Assembly: GCA_032622095.1 (NCBI GenBank)
Contig: CP136064.1
Span: 181,014,011-181,078,010, forward strand
DNA from: Siphonodentalium dalli
Lineage: Eukaryota > Mollusca > Scaphopoda > Gadilida > Siphonodentaliidae
Reading direction: 5' to 3'
DNA: 64,000 nucleotides
Made by a program: the position numbers and the translations under genes. Shown in pieces: positions 23,021 through 33,896 of this stretch (position 1 is the first letter of the stretch; each line of letters starts with the position of its first letter). Below the pieces are notes generated by a model. That model was given only the letters and a program-made list of their open reading frames with translations, did no database searches and was not told the origin of the DNA.

Positions 23021-23623
23021 TGAAATTCGTATATTTATTTCAGTAAACAGAAATTCATTGAAATTTATGCTTGGAGTATGTAATTTACTATGTTTGCACT
23101 CTTTTTCTCGAACTTGAGCCCCACACATATATGCATTTGGGATAAGGTTATGGTTATCAGACTGGATGTCGGATTAGGTTATAAAGGTCATGAGCCTGGT
23201 TGTCGGATTAGGTCATGGATATCAGCCTGGTTGTCGGATGTCAATGTGCAAAACAATTAGTCATTTTCCTCTAACTTTTCACAGTTAAACTACTCTTTCT
23301 GACAATTTTATCTGTCGGCATCCAATCAAACTTCACAAGGTCACAATTTAATTATATATTTAAAATATTTCAAAAAATATTACCTGACAAACATCATTTA
23401 AATGATTAAACTAAACAAGCAATACAGTGACGCCGCCAAAGCCCAGATCTGGGCTTCCAGCACTCTTACATAGGGTCCAAATATGGGCTTCCAGCACTGG
23501 ACCAGTTAAGTTCCGTGGTGTCAGTCCCACGTACGTCAGTGCCACGGTTACATGAGGACGGTTTCTGGCCAAAAGTAGTTTATTTCCGTGAATGGCATGA
23601 AGATCCAACTAATCTAATTCAAA

Positions 23624-24360
23624 ATGGCAATGGTTAACTCCATTCTCAATGTAATGACATGGAATGCAACGGGAATGAAATCTTCATCGCGGTACCTCTC
23701 AAATATTCTACAAGAGGAGAAGTACCATGTGTTTGGCCTGTCTGAACATTGGTTGAATAAGCAAAATCTTCACATTCTCAACTCACTGAACGACTCATAT
23801 GTGTCAATGTCAAAACCTGGCAGACAAATAGCAACATCCATCAGCGGATCATTTACCAGAGATGGTGTCGCCATTTTGTTACACAAGGATCTCTATAGTA
23901 ATGCAACAGTCCTTGACATTCAGCATGATAGATTCATCGGCGTCCATCTTTCACTATCGCAATCATCTTGTCTCAGCATAATTCAATTCTACTTACTGAG
24001 TGTCAATCATGATGACTATGTGTACCACGACTGCATGAATTTAATCGAATAATGGTTATGGGTGACTTCAATACTGTGTTTTCGCTGGACGATGCACCGA
24101 AAAGCCATGTAAATAGAATCAGTTGGATAAAAGGTCTGCTCGATCGAATGCATTTTTTCTCAACAACCTGTATGCGCAAGTGTTCAGGTCCTGGATGTTC
24201 GTACTTCCCTCATGCCGCATTTGGATGACCTTCACTTATTGACCACATCTGTATTCCTGATTATATGGAGGACCTTGTGATCAACTGTGCTATTCTGAAC
24301 GACTCGGCACTAAACTTTTCAAACAATACACCGGTAGTGTGTGCTGTCAGATTTCCAGAG
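23624..24360 (+). pseudogene. LINE ORF2: APE-like endonuclease
   Basis: Starts MAMVNSILNVMTWNATGMK, with the TWN motif and then FGLSEHWL (catalytic Glu). The frame stops at 24050-24052 and resumes in another frame at 24052 with VMGDFNTVF (Asp/Asn pair), then SLIDHICIPDY. The last motif, normally SDH, reads SNNTPVVCAV, so the catalytic His is lost or changed. An in-frame stop also interrupts just before SLIDH. The enzyme would nick target DNA to prime reverse transcription; this copy cannot. Confidence 0.85.
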
Positions 24361-24404
24361 TACTACCCAAATAGTCTAAATGCTTTCAAGAAAATCAAGT
24401 ACAA

Positions 24405-25929
24405 ATGGAAAAATTCCATGACAATATTAACCAGACGGTAATTGAAGAGCGTTGCCCACTATTAAGCAGCCACTCGCTTCAATCTCCTGAAGACATATCA
24501 CATGTATATGGACAGATGGTAGCTATTCTCCATTCTGCCGCAGATAGTGCTGCTGGTCTCAATTCATTTCGCAGACATTTGAAGCCATATTGGTAACCAC
24601 ACCTCACACAATTGCACAGTGATGTAAAATCAAAGCGTTCCACGTGGATTGAAGACGGAAGTACAATTCATACAAAACTGTTAAACGTGTATTCAGAAGT
24701 GAACATCACTCAGTCATTCTTCAATACGAGCTGAAACAGATAGAAGCCATTGAACGCTCGGCATCGACTGACCCAAAATTGTTCTGGAAGGCGTTAAAGG
24801 GACACAGGGATGTTTCTGGAACAATCATGTCAGGTATGCAGTATGGAGAATGCATCGTACGCGATCCAAGGGGTATCATTAGTGGGTGGAAAAAGTATTT
24901 CGAAGACTTATATTCTCCAAGCGTCCATGACGATCCTCAATTCGAAGCCTTCGTTGAAAATAAACTTTCTCGAATATTAAATTCGCATCCTCATGAACAG
25001 TCTATCATGAAGAAGCCTATCAGCGTACCTGAGGTACATTCAGTTATTCAGGCCCTGAAGCGAGGAAAATCCAGTGGTATTGACAATTTGGTTAATGAAC
25101 ATTTCATCTTCGCACCTACATCACTGCTAACTATTCTGTGTGGTCTGTTCAATGCCTTCGTTCAACTTGAATATGTATGGATTAGACACCGGATCAAAGG
25201 TCTTTGCATGTTTCCGCGATTCACAAAAGGCCTTTGATCGTGTTTGGCACTCTGGTCTCTTGACAAAACTGTTTGAATTCGTCATACGCGGGAAAGACTT
25301 ACGCATGCTGAGTAATATGCACACGGACTGTTACAGTCATGTTCTATATAACGGCTATTTGTCTGAAGCACGACAAAGGATATGTTATGTCACCTTTCTT
25401 GTACCTTGTGTACATCAACAGCCTGCTAACGTCTCTAGAAAAATGCCAGTATGGTATATCAATCGGTAGTACATCACTTTCCTCTCCAACCACAGCAGAC
25501 GACATTACCCTGTTATCATTCACAAAAGCTGGTTTGGACAATCTTCTGTCCATCTGTAACGAGTACAGCTCAAAGTGGCGCTTAATTTTTTCAACGACAA
25601 AAAGTGTGGCAGTGGTGTTTAATGAATCGAGCAGACAGCACGACTCGAATCACAGAATATGGTCGCTTGGTGGACACGCCCTCACAGAAGTGAAGGAATG
25701 TAAACATCTGGGAATTGTCCAGAGTAAATTCAGAAACACCATGAATCGAGCAGAATTGATAGCTTGTAGCTTAAGGAAAATCTACTTTGGCATTGCTGGT
25801 AACCAGATGTTGAGTGCATGTTCCCCCACTACCGTTGCCAAAGTCTTGAAGACAATTGTACTCCCAATTGTATTCACCTTCTGTCAGTGCCGTGATGGAA
25901 ATGGAGAGAGCTTTTCGAGTCTGTGTTAA
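24405..25929 (+). pseudogene. LINE ORF2: reverse transcriptase
   Basis: Spread over several frames. Landmarks: SRILNSHPHEQ then LKRGKSSGIDNL (finger region, near 25050-25090), FRDSQKAFDRVWHSGLL (motif A, about 25215-25260, with Ser in place of an acidic residue), KGYVMSPFLYLVYINSL (motif B, about 25375-25425), TTADDITLLS (motif C, ADD, about 25490-25520), and SSKWRLIFSTTKSV (motif D). The canonical FADD reads TADD. At least four frame changes make it non-functional. Confidence 0.88.
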
Positions 25930-26749
25930 ACATGCACAAAGCCTGCCCTCTAGAACGTCAACGGATAACGCTCTCAGCCCTCTCGGACAGCTTCCTATTG
26001 AACTGGAACTTCATTCATGTAAACTGTGCTTCCTAGCGGACTTGATACACATGCCCGTGGACCACCAGGTCCCATTGCGAGTATTCATACACAAGCTCCT
26101 TTTCCACATTCATTTCGGCAAGCGTTCCTCTGGGTTTGTGAGTGATGTTCTGTGTATTCTCAACATATACAACTTAAATGTTCACCTAGATGAGTTTTTA
26201 ACCTCCGGTCATTTTCCAGACAAGAAGATGCGGAAATCTCTTGTGAAAGCTAAGATCGCCGAGGAATACACACGCAAGTGGACGCATAAGAGTTTCTATG
26301 GATCCTTTGATCGGAACTGCTCATCTAACTAGTGCATCATCTAACTATCGACATGGGGAATATGGGTGTTACTGAGCAAGTACCCACAGTATGCGACTGA
26401 ACTAAGACACTTGGCTCGACTTCTCAACAAGACGTCATATCTTCATCACATGATGTGTCACGCATGTGGCAGATTATATGATAATGAAATACATCATGCC
26501 TTATGTTTGTGCTGCGGTGAACTAATTACCGACTTCAGAGATTCCTTCCTTGACCTTGTGATCACGCGGTATGGTATTGAGACTTTCTTCAGTATAGATT
26601 CACTAGACCACGGGAACCTGATAGCAACTGTTCTTGGAAATTGTAACATAATCAACCATGGACTCTCAGACGAAATCTTCGACAGTTTTATTATAGACTC
26701 AGCCCATTTCTTGTGGAAGGCTTGTACAGTAATTCGCGGTGAAACCTGA
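25856..26749 (+). pseudogene. LINE ORF2 C-terminal region with cysteine motif
   Basis: Two pieces in one frame separated by a stop near 26330. A small tandem duplication of CATCTAAC sits at the break. The second piece has CHACGRLYDNEIHHALCLCCG, the CxxC...HxxxxC zinc-knuckle-like motif found after the reverse transcriptase of Jockey/CR1-like LINEs. Confidence 0.75.
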
Positions 26750-27000
26750 CACAGTATCGGAGCCGCAACTTCTATTCTTATTTTAAATGAAATAACTCAA
26801 TCCACATGCGTGTGAGCTCGTGTGTGAAATTACTGGACGTCCATGCTATAGACTTTCCATAGATTACTTATTTTTCAATTTTTGTTTATCTCCATTTCTT
26901 ATTATTTTATTGACCACATCTGTACACAAACTGTCCATATGTTATATAAATACGCATTGTAATATAGACTCTCCCAAAGGGAGGTTAGAATAAACTATCT

Positions 27001-27939
27001 AGGGCGAGATATATGAAGCTTGTTTATTATACTCACACGTGTATCCACAGCATATGTACTCAAGCTATGCACATGTGAGGTATTAATTGTGCCAGTGGTG
27101 TATCCACGACCTGCCATTGTTTTTTATAGGAAGATTGTTAGCCATGATCATCATTTGCTAAGGCCAAAAAAATATATACAAGTGTTTCTGATGATATGCT
27201 AGAAAATAATAGGGGCGGGCGGGTGGCTTTTCATTTTATTTTCAACTTTGTTCAAAATAAATATGAATAGCCCCCCCCTCCCCGGACTTCTTCTCCTTGT
27301 TTGTAATGTACTATAACATTATAAAACTAAGTACATAATATTAGAATATAGTGTAATTTATTGTTTTATTGACTAAAACATGAAAAAATTAATTTGATTC
27401 GGCATATGTTGTTTGATTCGGCTGTGACCTAATTGAAGTGTGGTATAATTGCGGTTTAACAGTACATCGATGTGTCTGTTTTATACGGAAATGAATCAGT
27501 TTAAACGGAAAATAAAATCAGATGCGTACCATCATGCGCTGTTAAGATTGTCATTGAGATTAATAGTTTGTATTGCCGATTCAATGTTGCTGCAGGGTCA
27601 CAATTTCATGAAGGTCGGTTAATAGACGTTCTTTTCATTTTGAATTTTGCACATTATTTTTCGTTTTCATCATTTTGATTTCTAGTATAATTACATAGAC
27701 CTTGTACACAGTCAATGAAAACACCCTGGCATTTTAATCATACGGTACAAGCATAAATTACAATGATTTTGTTAGCAACTGATATGCATGACCGACCACC
27801 CAAAACGTGACATGAGGATACACTGGCAATGTCTTGTCTTTACAAAAGAACGTACAATGTTAGGCTTGTGTATATCTCCTAGATACACATGTGTAAAATA
27901 CACAAGCTTAGTATATCTCACGCTAATATATCTACTCAC
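27001..27939. other. Intron sequence, nothing recognised
   Basis: AT-rich stretch between the LINE 3' end and KSR exon 6. No repeat family or gene recognised. Confidence 0.5.
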
Positions 27940-28012
27940 CTATAAAAGGAATCTGATTTCTGATCTAACTCTGTATCAGATGCAACAATTAATATCTTTT
28001 GATGAGGCACAT
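27940..28012 (-). CDS. KSR: KSR exon 6: linker
   Basis: The exon is 73 nt: two nucleotides finishing an Asp codon, 23 codons, AG of a split Ser. It encodes VPHQKILIVASDTELDQK and SDSFY. It was found mainly because the phases of exons 5 and 7 require an exon starting with two and ending with two extra bases. This segment has an acceptor TTTGCAG, a donor GTGAG and no stop in that frame. The sequence is not clearly conserved with vertebrate KSR, so its inclusion rests on splice signals and phase. It could be alternatively spliced, although skipping it would break the reading frame. Confidence 0.75.
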
Positions 28013-28329
28013 CTGCAAATAAGATACAGTCATTGGTAACTTGCATATATTGTTCAGGAAGAAGAGAATTTTAAAATTCTACCTTTTATGTCAACTGATA
28101 ATCAGATCAAGGAGTCAAGAACTATATATATTGCCAGTGCAGGAAATTTGATGAAAATGAAATAATATGGTGAATAGACATTCATTAGGTTCAATTACAC
28201 ATAAAGGTGAGATCATTTGGAACTCGGTGAAACAAATGACAATCTTTATTGTTCCTTGACTATAATTTGCATACGACATTGCTTATATTCCTATTTTTTA
28301 GACCTCTCTTGAGAAGACATTTTAAGAAT

Positions 28330-28690
28330 TACTATAGAGACATATAGTTATGTCCCTGGTCCCACCCTATTTAACCTGGTGACCCCATCTGAATAAATTT
28401 GAATCCCAGACACCAAAGAACCATTCATACATATCATAAATATCAGTCAAATAGACCTGATGGTCCTTGTGAAGGAAGCATATTAAGAGGGAAACTGTCC
28501 TTCGCTTGGCCCCTATTTGACCAGGTGACCCCATTAAAAAAATCTGAATTGCAGTCAAGGAAGAACATTCCATTCTATATAAGCCAACTAGTTCTTGCAA
28601 ACATATTTTAAGAATTACTATGTAGTGAAATAGTTAAGTCTCTTGCTCTGCCCTTATTTGACTTTGTGATCCCATTTTCACAAATCTGAT
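28330..28690. repeat. Dispersed repeat of the CCATTTGAACAAATCTGAA family (family F), fragment
   Basis: Two units of about 160 bp with AGTTATGTCCCTGG, CCCTATTT(A/G)ACC(T/A)GGTGACCCC and AAATCTGAA. Longer copies at 30440-31357, 33205-33780 and 48380-48775. Confidence 0.7.
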
Positions 28691-28699
28691 AAGGATAAA

Positions 28700-29880
28700 A
28701 ATTAAGTTCCCCAGTTGAAGTTGGTGATATTCACCCATTGGGCACCTCATTTATGAATTTTTATCTTCTGCAAATTAGGGGATATAGAAACTTCCTAGAA
28801 GGGAAATTTAACTAACAACAATGTAAATTTGATACTATAGATACTTCCCAGAAGATGAGGCCTAAGCAGAATGAGGTCGCCAGAGGGTGAATTTGGTGAT
28901 GCTAGCCTGCTGTGCGGGATAGCATCACAAAAAGCGTGTCTGTTCCTACATTGTGCATGCCTGGCCTCATGCAACACAATGTATTATACAACAAGCCTTG
29001 AAATAGTGTGATAGTGTGTCTGTCATTTGCAGAATGAGGTCCCCAGAGGGTGAATTTGTGACGCTAAATTCACCCTCTGGGGACCTCATTCTGATAAGGC
29101 CCTCAACTGCTATGGAAGACCTAGAATAAAATTGAATTTCCCCAGTTGAAGTTGGTGATGTTCACCCATTGGGCCCCTCAATTATGAATTTTATCTTCTG
29201 CAATTAGGGGATATAGAAACTTCCTAGAAGGGAAATTTACCAACAACAATGTAAATTTGATACTATAGATACTTCCCAGAAGATGAGGCCTAAGCAGAAT
29301 GAGGTCTCCAAATGGTGAATTTGGTGATGCTAGCCCGCTGTGTGGGATAGCATCACTAAAAGTCTGTTCCTACATTGTGCATGTCTGGCCTCAAGCAACA
29401 CACTGTATTATACAATCAACCCTTGAGATAGTCTGTCTGTTATTTGCAGAATGAGGTCCCCAGAGGGTGAATTTAGTGACGCTATCCTGCACAGCGGGCT
29501 AGTATCACTAAATTCACCCTCTGGGGACCTCATTCTGATAAGACCCTCAACTGCTATGGAAGACCTAGAATAAGATTGAAGTTCCCCAGTTGAAATTGGT
29601 GATGTTCACCCATTGGGCACCTCAATCATGAATTTTATCTTCTGCAAATTAAGGGATACAGAAACTTCCTAGAAGGGAAATTTAACTAACAACAATGTAA
29701 ATTTGATACTATAGATACTTCCCAGAAGATGAGGCCTAAGCAGAATGAGATCTTGAGACTCTAGATACTTCCCAGAAGATGAGGCCTAAGCAGAATAAGG
29801 TTCTCAGAGGGTGTATTTGGTTATGCTAGCCTGCTGTGTGGAGCAACATGAATTCACCCTCTGGGAACCTCATTCTACAA
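28700..29880. repeat. Three tandem copies of the family B MITE
   Basis: The marker CCCAGTTGAA(G/A)TTGGTGAT recurs near 28711, 29137 and 29586 (periods about 430). Each copy has the middle block (GATACTTCCCAGAAGATGAG) and one hairpin AGAGGGTGAATTT. The copies are head-to-tail, so this array probably grew by unequal exchange or tandem insertion. Confidence 0.8.
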
Positions 29881-29999
29881 ATGCCAGACACTCTTGGAGG
29901 AAATGAAATTAATCTGATTTTAATGACCACTGAGTGATAATGTAAACAACAAGGGTGCTTCATTGATAACACCATTAATCTCATTTAAATTATGAATGA

Positions 30000-30440
30000 C
30001 ATGAATACACTCCCTGGGGACTCTGCCTATAGCTATAGAAGTTCTCTTATCTCTCTATCTGCCCTGCCATGTGTCATGTCTGTCAGTTCAGAGCAGAGTT
30101 GCCTTGTAATGGGAATGCACAGATACTAGTATTAAAAGGAATTTACTGAACATTTCTGTACATCTGTCTGTTCATCTTTTCTCCCAATCCCCTGATTTCA
30201 GAGGTACCTACTCTACCCCCCCCCCCCTGAAAAGATGTAATGTCATAAGTTCTTCAAAATTTTAATTAAATGTTTTTAATTTATTTAAATAAAAAATACT
30301 TGATTTACCTGTGAGATAGGTGAGATAGGGTGGAATGCTGTTGGTTGGGGGCAGGGTGGGGTTCTGGGTCATGTGGGGGGGGGGGGGGGTTGATAAATTT
30401 TTGTTGTATGTTAAATTGATCAAGGAGTTCTTTAATTTTT
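30000..30440. repeat. GGGTTCTGGGTCATGTGGGG repeat with G-run (family K)
   Basis: Shares GTTGGTTGGGGGCAGGG and GGTTCTGGGTCATGTGG plus a G-run with 48080-48235. The G-run is 15 G here and may be inaccurate in the assembly. A C-run lies near 30220. Confidence 0.65.
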
Positions 30441-31357
30441 TATTATTTTTTGGGGAATTATGGCCCTGGCTCCACCCCTATTTGACCCAGTGACCCCATT
30501 TGAACAAATCTGAACCCCAGTCATTCAATGACCCCACATACCAAATATAAACTAAATCGGCATAATGGTTCTTGACAAGAAGTCGTTATAAGAATTCCCA
30601 AGGAGGAATATAGTTATGGCCCTGGTTTCGCAACTGTTTGACACAGTGACCTCATTTGAACAAATCTGAATGACAGTCACCTAGGGAACATCCACACCAA
30701 ATATGATCAAAAAAATGCAAAAATGTAATTTTTTGGTTTTTAGAGTTATGTCCCTGGCTCTGCCCCTAATTGACCCAGTGACCCAATTTGAACAAATCTG
30801 ATTCCCAGTCACCCAAGGTCCCTCAGTACCAAATATAAGCTAAATCGGCCAAATATTTTTGTAGAAGAAGTCATTGTAAGAATTACTATGAGTTATGGCC
30901 CTGGTTTCTCAACTAATTGACCGGGTGACCTCATTTGAACAAATCTGAACACCAGTCACCCAAGGACCCTCCATACCAAATATTAGCTAAATCGGCCCAA
31001 TGGTTCTGAACAAGAAGTCGTTGTAAGAATTACTATGGAGGAATAGAGTTATGGCCCTGGCTTCGCAACTATTTGACCCAGTGACCTCATTTGAACAAAT
31101 CTGAATGAGAGTCACCAAATAAGAACCAATTCGGTCCAATGGAACTTTAGAAGAAGATGTTCAAAGAATTGTTGACGGACGGATGGACGGCTCGACGGAC
31201 GGACGGATGGACGGACGACGGACGAGGAGTGATGACTATAGCTCCACCGGAGACTTCGTCTCAGGTGAGCTAAAAAGTTGACGACGGACGGACGGCTCGA
31301 CAGACGGACGAGGAGTGATGACTATAGCTCCACCGGAGACTTCGTCTCAGGTGAGCT
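30440..31357. repeat. Tandem family F with GACGGACGG tail
   Basis: Five to six units of about 150 bp with TATGGCCCTGG, CCAGTGACC(C/T)CATTTGAAC and AAATATAAGCTAAATCGG, then GACGGACGGATGGACGGC and TAGCTCCACCGGAGACTTC followed by GTCTCAGGTGAGCTAA. The terminal block is duplicated (31200-31275 and 31283-31357). It ends about 18 bp from the donor end of KSR exon 5. The plus strand carries CAG|GTGAG, a consensus donor in the wrong orientation for KSR. Confidence 0.85.
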
Positions 31358-31375
31358 AAAGACTTATATACATAC

Positions 31376-31624
31376 CTGGAAACTGGAACTGTGTGACTGG
31401 TATATGAGGTGACGGTGCAGGAGAAGGTGAAGTCACTGTCCCGGATGAGGTGATGTGTAAAGCGGGTGATGATGGTGAAGATGAGTTACACGATGACGTG
31501 TTTGAGCTGGAGTCTCGAACAGGAAATCCGGGGGCTGACATCACCTGCCGTAGGATATAGTTATCCGAGTTACCAGGCAATGTTAGGTTAGGAGTTGTCG
31601 GCCGCCGACCTGCATTCGGAGAGC
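31376..31624 (-). CDS. KSR: KSR exon 5: Ser/Thr/Pro-rich linker
   Basis: This is the longest exon (249 nt): two nucleotides, 82 codons, one nucleotide. It has RRPTTPNLTLPGN and SAPGFPVRDSSSN, then a stretch very rich in Ser, with SPSPAPSPHIPV near its end. Vertebrate KSR has a comparable Ser/Pro tract (SSSNPSS... then PSSPAP) between the C1 domain and the kinase domain, the region that carries regulatory phosphosites, 14-3-3 sites and the ERK docking motif. I see no clear FxFP ERK-docking motif; QFQFPG at the exon end (residues 180-185 plus the split Gly) resembles one (FQFP) and is worth a check. Acceptor TTTCCAG, donor GTATG. A GACGGAC-type repeat ends about 18 bp past the donor side. Confidence 0.93.
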
Positions 31625-31794
31625 CTGGAAAATAAACACAACACGTCAATTCCTCTCGGACATTATATCTATATCAGATTTATGGAGGCATGGACTCAGT
31701 ATGAGTGTTCATAGCTTTAAATGTGCCATCTTCAATGAGCGTGACCAAATTCTCATTTCTTATCAAAATGGCCATGTATCGATCGGAATGGCAA

Positions 31795-31925
31795 ATTGAG
31801 ATGTCCCTCAACTCAGATCAAGCCTGGTCCTAATTTTCGGCCATGTCAGGGTTCGAACCCATGCCAACCTCGTAGCCTAGACTATCAACGACCTGACCAT
31901 CTTGGCTACAGGGACATTCTTAAAA
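31795..31925 (-). repeat. tRNA-derived SINE (fragment)
   Basis: On the minus strand TAGCCAAGATGGTCAGG resembles an RNA polymerase III A box (TRGYNNARNNGG) and GGGTTCGAACC about 40 nt later is a B box (GGTTCGANNCC). The would-be acceptor stem does not pair and the anticodon arm is poor, so it is a SINE head, not a tRNA gene. A tail of unknown origin runs to lower coordinates. Confidence 0.65.
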
Positions 31926-31985
31926 AAGAAGCCCTTTCACTGATATCTGCTGTATTTTGCAAAAGTAAACCATTGGGTGTGCAAT

Positions 31986-33190
31986 AAACAAGACAGTCAA
32001 TGACTATGGAGACGTTCACCAGACTGTAAAGACTGAGAAGACTGGGACTCGGAAGACCATAAGAGTTAGTACTTGCAGGGTTTCCGCTAGGGGGTAGGGG
32101 AATGGGGCCGGTAGCCGTCAAGGGGAAAAATCCAGGTAAAAGTAGCCTGTTTTAGCACTGGTTGAACTACTTTCGTTATATCGGCCAATAGAATCGTGTG
32201 AGAGTAGAAATGGCAGATTGTTTTGTTCCATTTCTGCCCAAGTGCCAAGCTATCAAACCTTATACATGTACCTGTAACTTTAAAACTAGTAAATTTATTA
32301 GATATAAATTAATTTACGAAGTACAGAACACCAGTAATTTGGATCCCGAGTTAAACGTGCTCGTTAATGTTAAAAGACTCACTGTGGAAGACCCAGCAGA
32401 TATTTCGGATGCATAACGTAATCGGAATATATTTTAGCAGCTGCAGTGTAAATATAGAAGGCTGATTACATATCTGGCCGATGAGTATTCTTTGTGGGCA
32501 GTGGTAAGATGCCTTGATGCCCGGTGCGGCTACTCCCACATTTCTCTCTCGCTCTATTACAAAGTGAACAGTATATTTTGCGGTATAAAACATGACAGGT
32601 ACAATTAAAATACTGCTCTTTTGCATAACATAACCGGGTACTAACCGCAACGTAACTAACCAGCCTCAAAGGCATAGCTTCTAGCAATGTCAGTTCCGAT
32701 TACTTCCTGTTTCAATTTTCTGTATAACAACGCGTTTAGAGTGAGTACACTCACAAGATATAAAATAAATTCACCTTTTAAAATTCCTTAGTACTATTCC
32801 AACAAAATTCAGAAGTTTTAAACATCTTTATACCTTTATAGACATGAAGTATGTCCTGGGGTATGGCAGGAGGGGAAAACTTGGCGAGGGGAACGGGCCG
32901 TCAAGGGGACCCCCTGCCGGTAAAGCGGAAACCCTGGTACTTGTCAGATTCACTTAAAAACAAGTAGTTCTAAAGAGGGACGTAGCCTAGAGGGTCTCCG
33001 TTGAGCAGTGGGGTGTCCACCTTGAAATATGGTCCAGATCCCCCACCCCACATAGTTAAAAGTCTGCTCCTTCCCAAATGAAGCAAACACACTCCCAAGT
33101 TCGTAAAATTCCTTTGCACATGTTCGAATTTTACAACTGATACCTCAAGCTTTCCTAACTGTGGCAAAGTTACAACCTGACATGCCCCCC
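31986..33190. repeat. Dispersed repeat (family J) split by a hAT-like insertion
   Basis: The two halves, 31986-32075 and 32937-33190, line up with the uninterrupted copy at 46529-46900: ACAAGACAGTCAATGACT, AGACTGAGAAGACTGGGACT, then AGTACTTG, then ACAAGTAGTTCTAAA and CACCTTGAAA. The split falls exactly in GTACTTG. Class unknown. Confidence 0.85.
32076..32936. mobile_element. hAT-like non-autonomous element, 861 bp
   Basis: Starts CAGGGTTTCCGCTAGGGGG and ends with the inverse (GCGGAAACCCTG); inverted similarity continues through GGGGAA..GGGCCG..CAAGGGG. GTACTTG flanks both sides (32069-32075, 32937-32943). The paralogous copy at 46529-46900 has a single GTACTTG, giving an empty site. CAGGG ends plus a 7-8 bp duplication fit hAT. 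No transposase frame. Confidence 0.9.
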
Positions 33191-33204
33191 TTTTTTAATG
33201 GTGG

Positions 33205-33780
33205 ACCCCATTCAAACAAATTTTGATCCCAACTCTCCATAGGCCATATACATCAAATGCCATTTCTTGATTGATCGAACCCATTTTAACAAATCTGTAA
33301 CCCAAGTAACACAAGGACCCTCCATACTAGTTACTAAATATAAGCTAAATAGGACTGATGGCTCTTGAGGAGGAGCCATTTTAAGAATTACTATGGGGGA
33401 AGAGTTATTTCCCTGGTCGCACCCCTGTTTGACCTGGTGAACCCATTTCAACAAATCTGAATCCCAGTCACCCAAGGACTCTCTATACCGAAAAATATGC
33501 TAAATGGTTCTTGAGAAGATGTTTTTAAAATAACTAATGAGGGAAAGAATTATGTCCGTGGCTCTGACCCTATTTGACCCAGTGATCCAATTCTGAATCC
33601 TAGTCACCCATACCAAATATAAGCTAAATAGGCCTGATGGTTCTTGATGGGAAGACATTTTAAGAATTACAATGGATGGACAAGTTATGTCCCTGGCTCC
33701 GCCCTTATTAAACCAGGTGACCTCATTTTAACACATCTGTACCCCTGTCACCCAAGGACATTCCATACCAATTATAAAAG
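33205..33780. repeat. Family F tandem units
   Basis: Units with CCCATTT(C/T)AACAAATCTGAA, CCCAGTCACCCAAGGAC and TAAGCTAAATAGG(A/C)CTGATGG. Follows family J here, as it does at 46900-47470. Confidence 0.75.
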
Positions 33781-33896
33781 GTCAGCCGACCACAGTGTCC
33801 CCTGACAACATGGCAAGTCGCTGCCGCTTTGTTAAAGAAATTTTTAAAAATGTTGAAATGTTCTAAGTCGAAAGCGTTTATAATTCTGTTAAAAAA

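Larger units (their letters stand above)
21850..27000 (+). mobile_element. Degenerate non-LTR retrotransposon (LINE), APE-endonuclease class
   Basis: A 5-kb LINE inserted antisense in the KSR intron between exons 6 and 7. In order: an ORF1-like region (21879-23020), APE-type endonuclease (23624-24360), reverse transcriptase (24779-25850) and a C-terminal cysteine motif (about 26450-26530). The open frame is broken at many places and moves through all three frames, so the copy is dead. The 3' end reads CTCCCAAAGGGAGG (hairpin) then AATAAACTATCT, with no long poly(A), as in the CR1/L2/Jockey-like groups. The exact clade cannot be fixed by eye. The 5' end is approximate and no target duplication was found. 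Confidence 0.88.

Noticed and set aside
28700-29880. CRISPR-like regular spacing of repeats
   Set aside because: Period about 430 bp in a eukaryotic intron; the repeats are MITE copies, not CRISPR.
31795-31925. Functional tRNA gene
   Set aside because: The acceptor stem and anticodon arm do not pair; treated as a SINE head.
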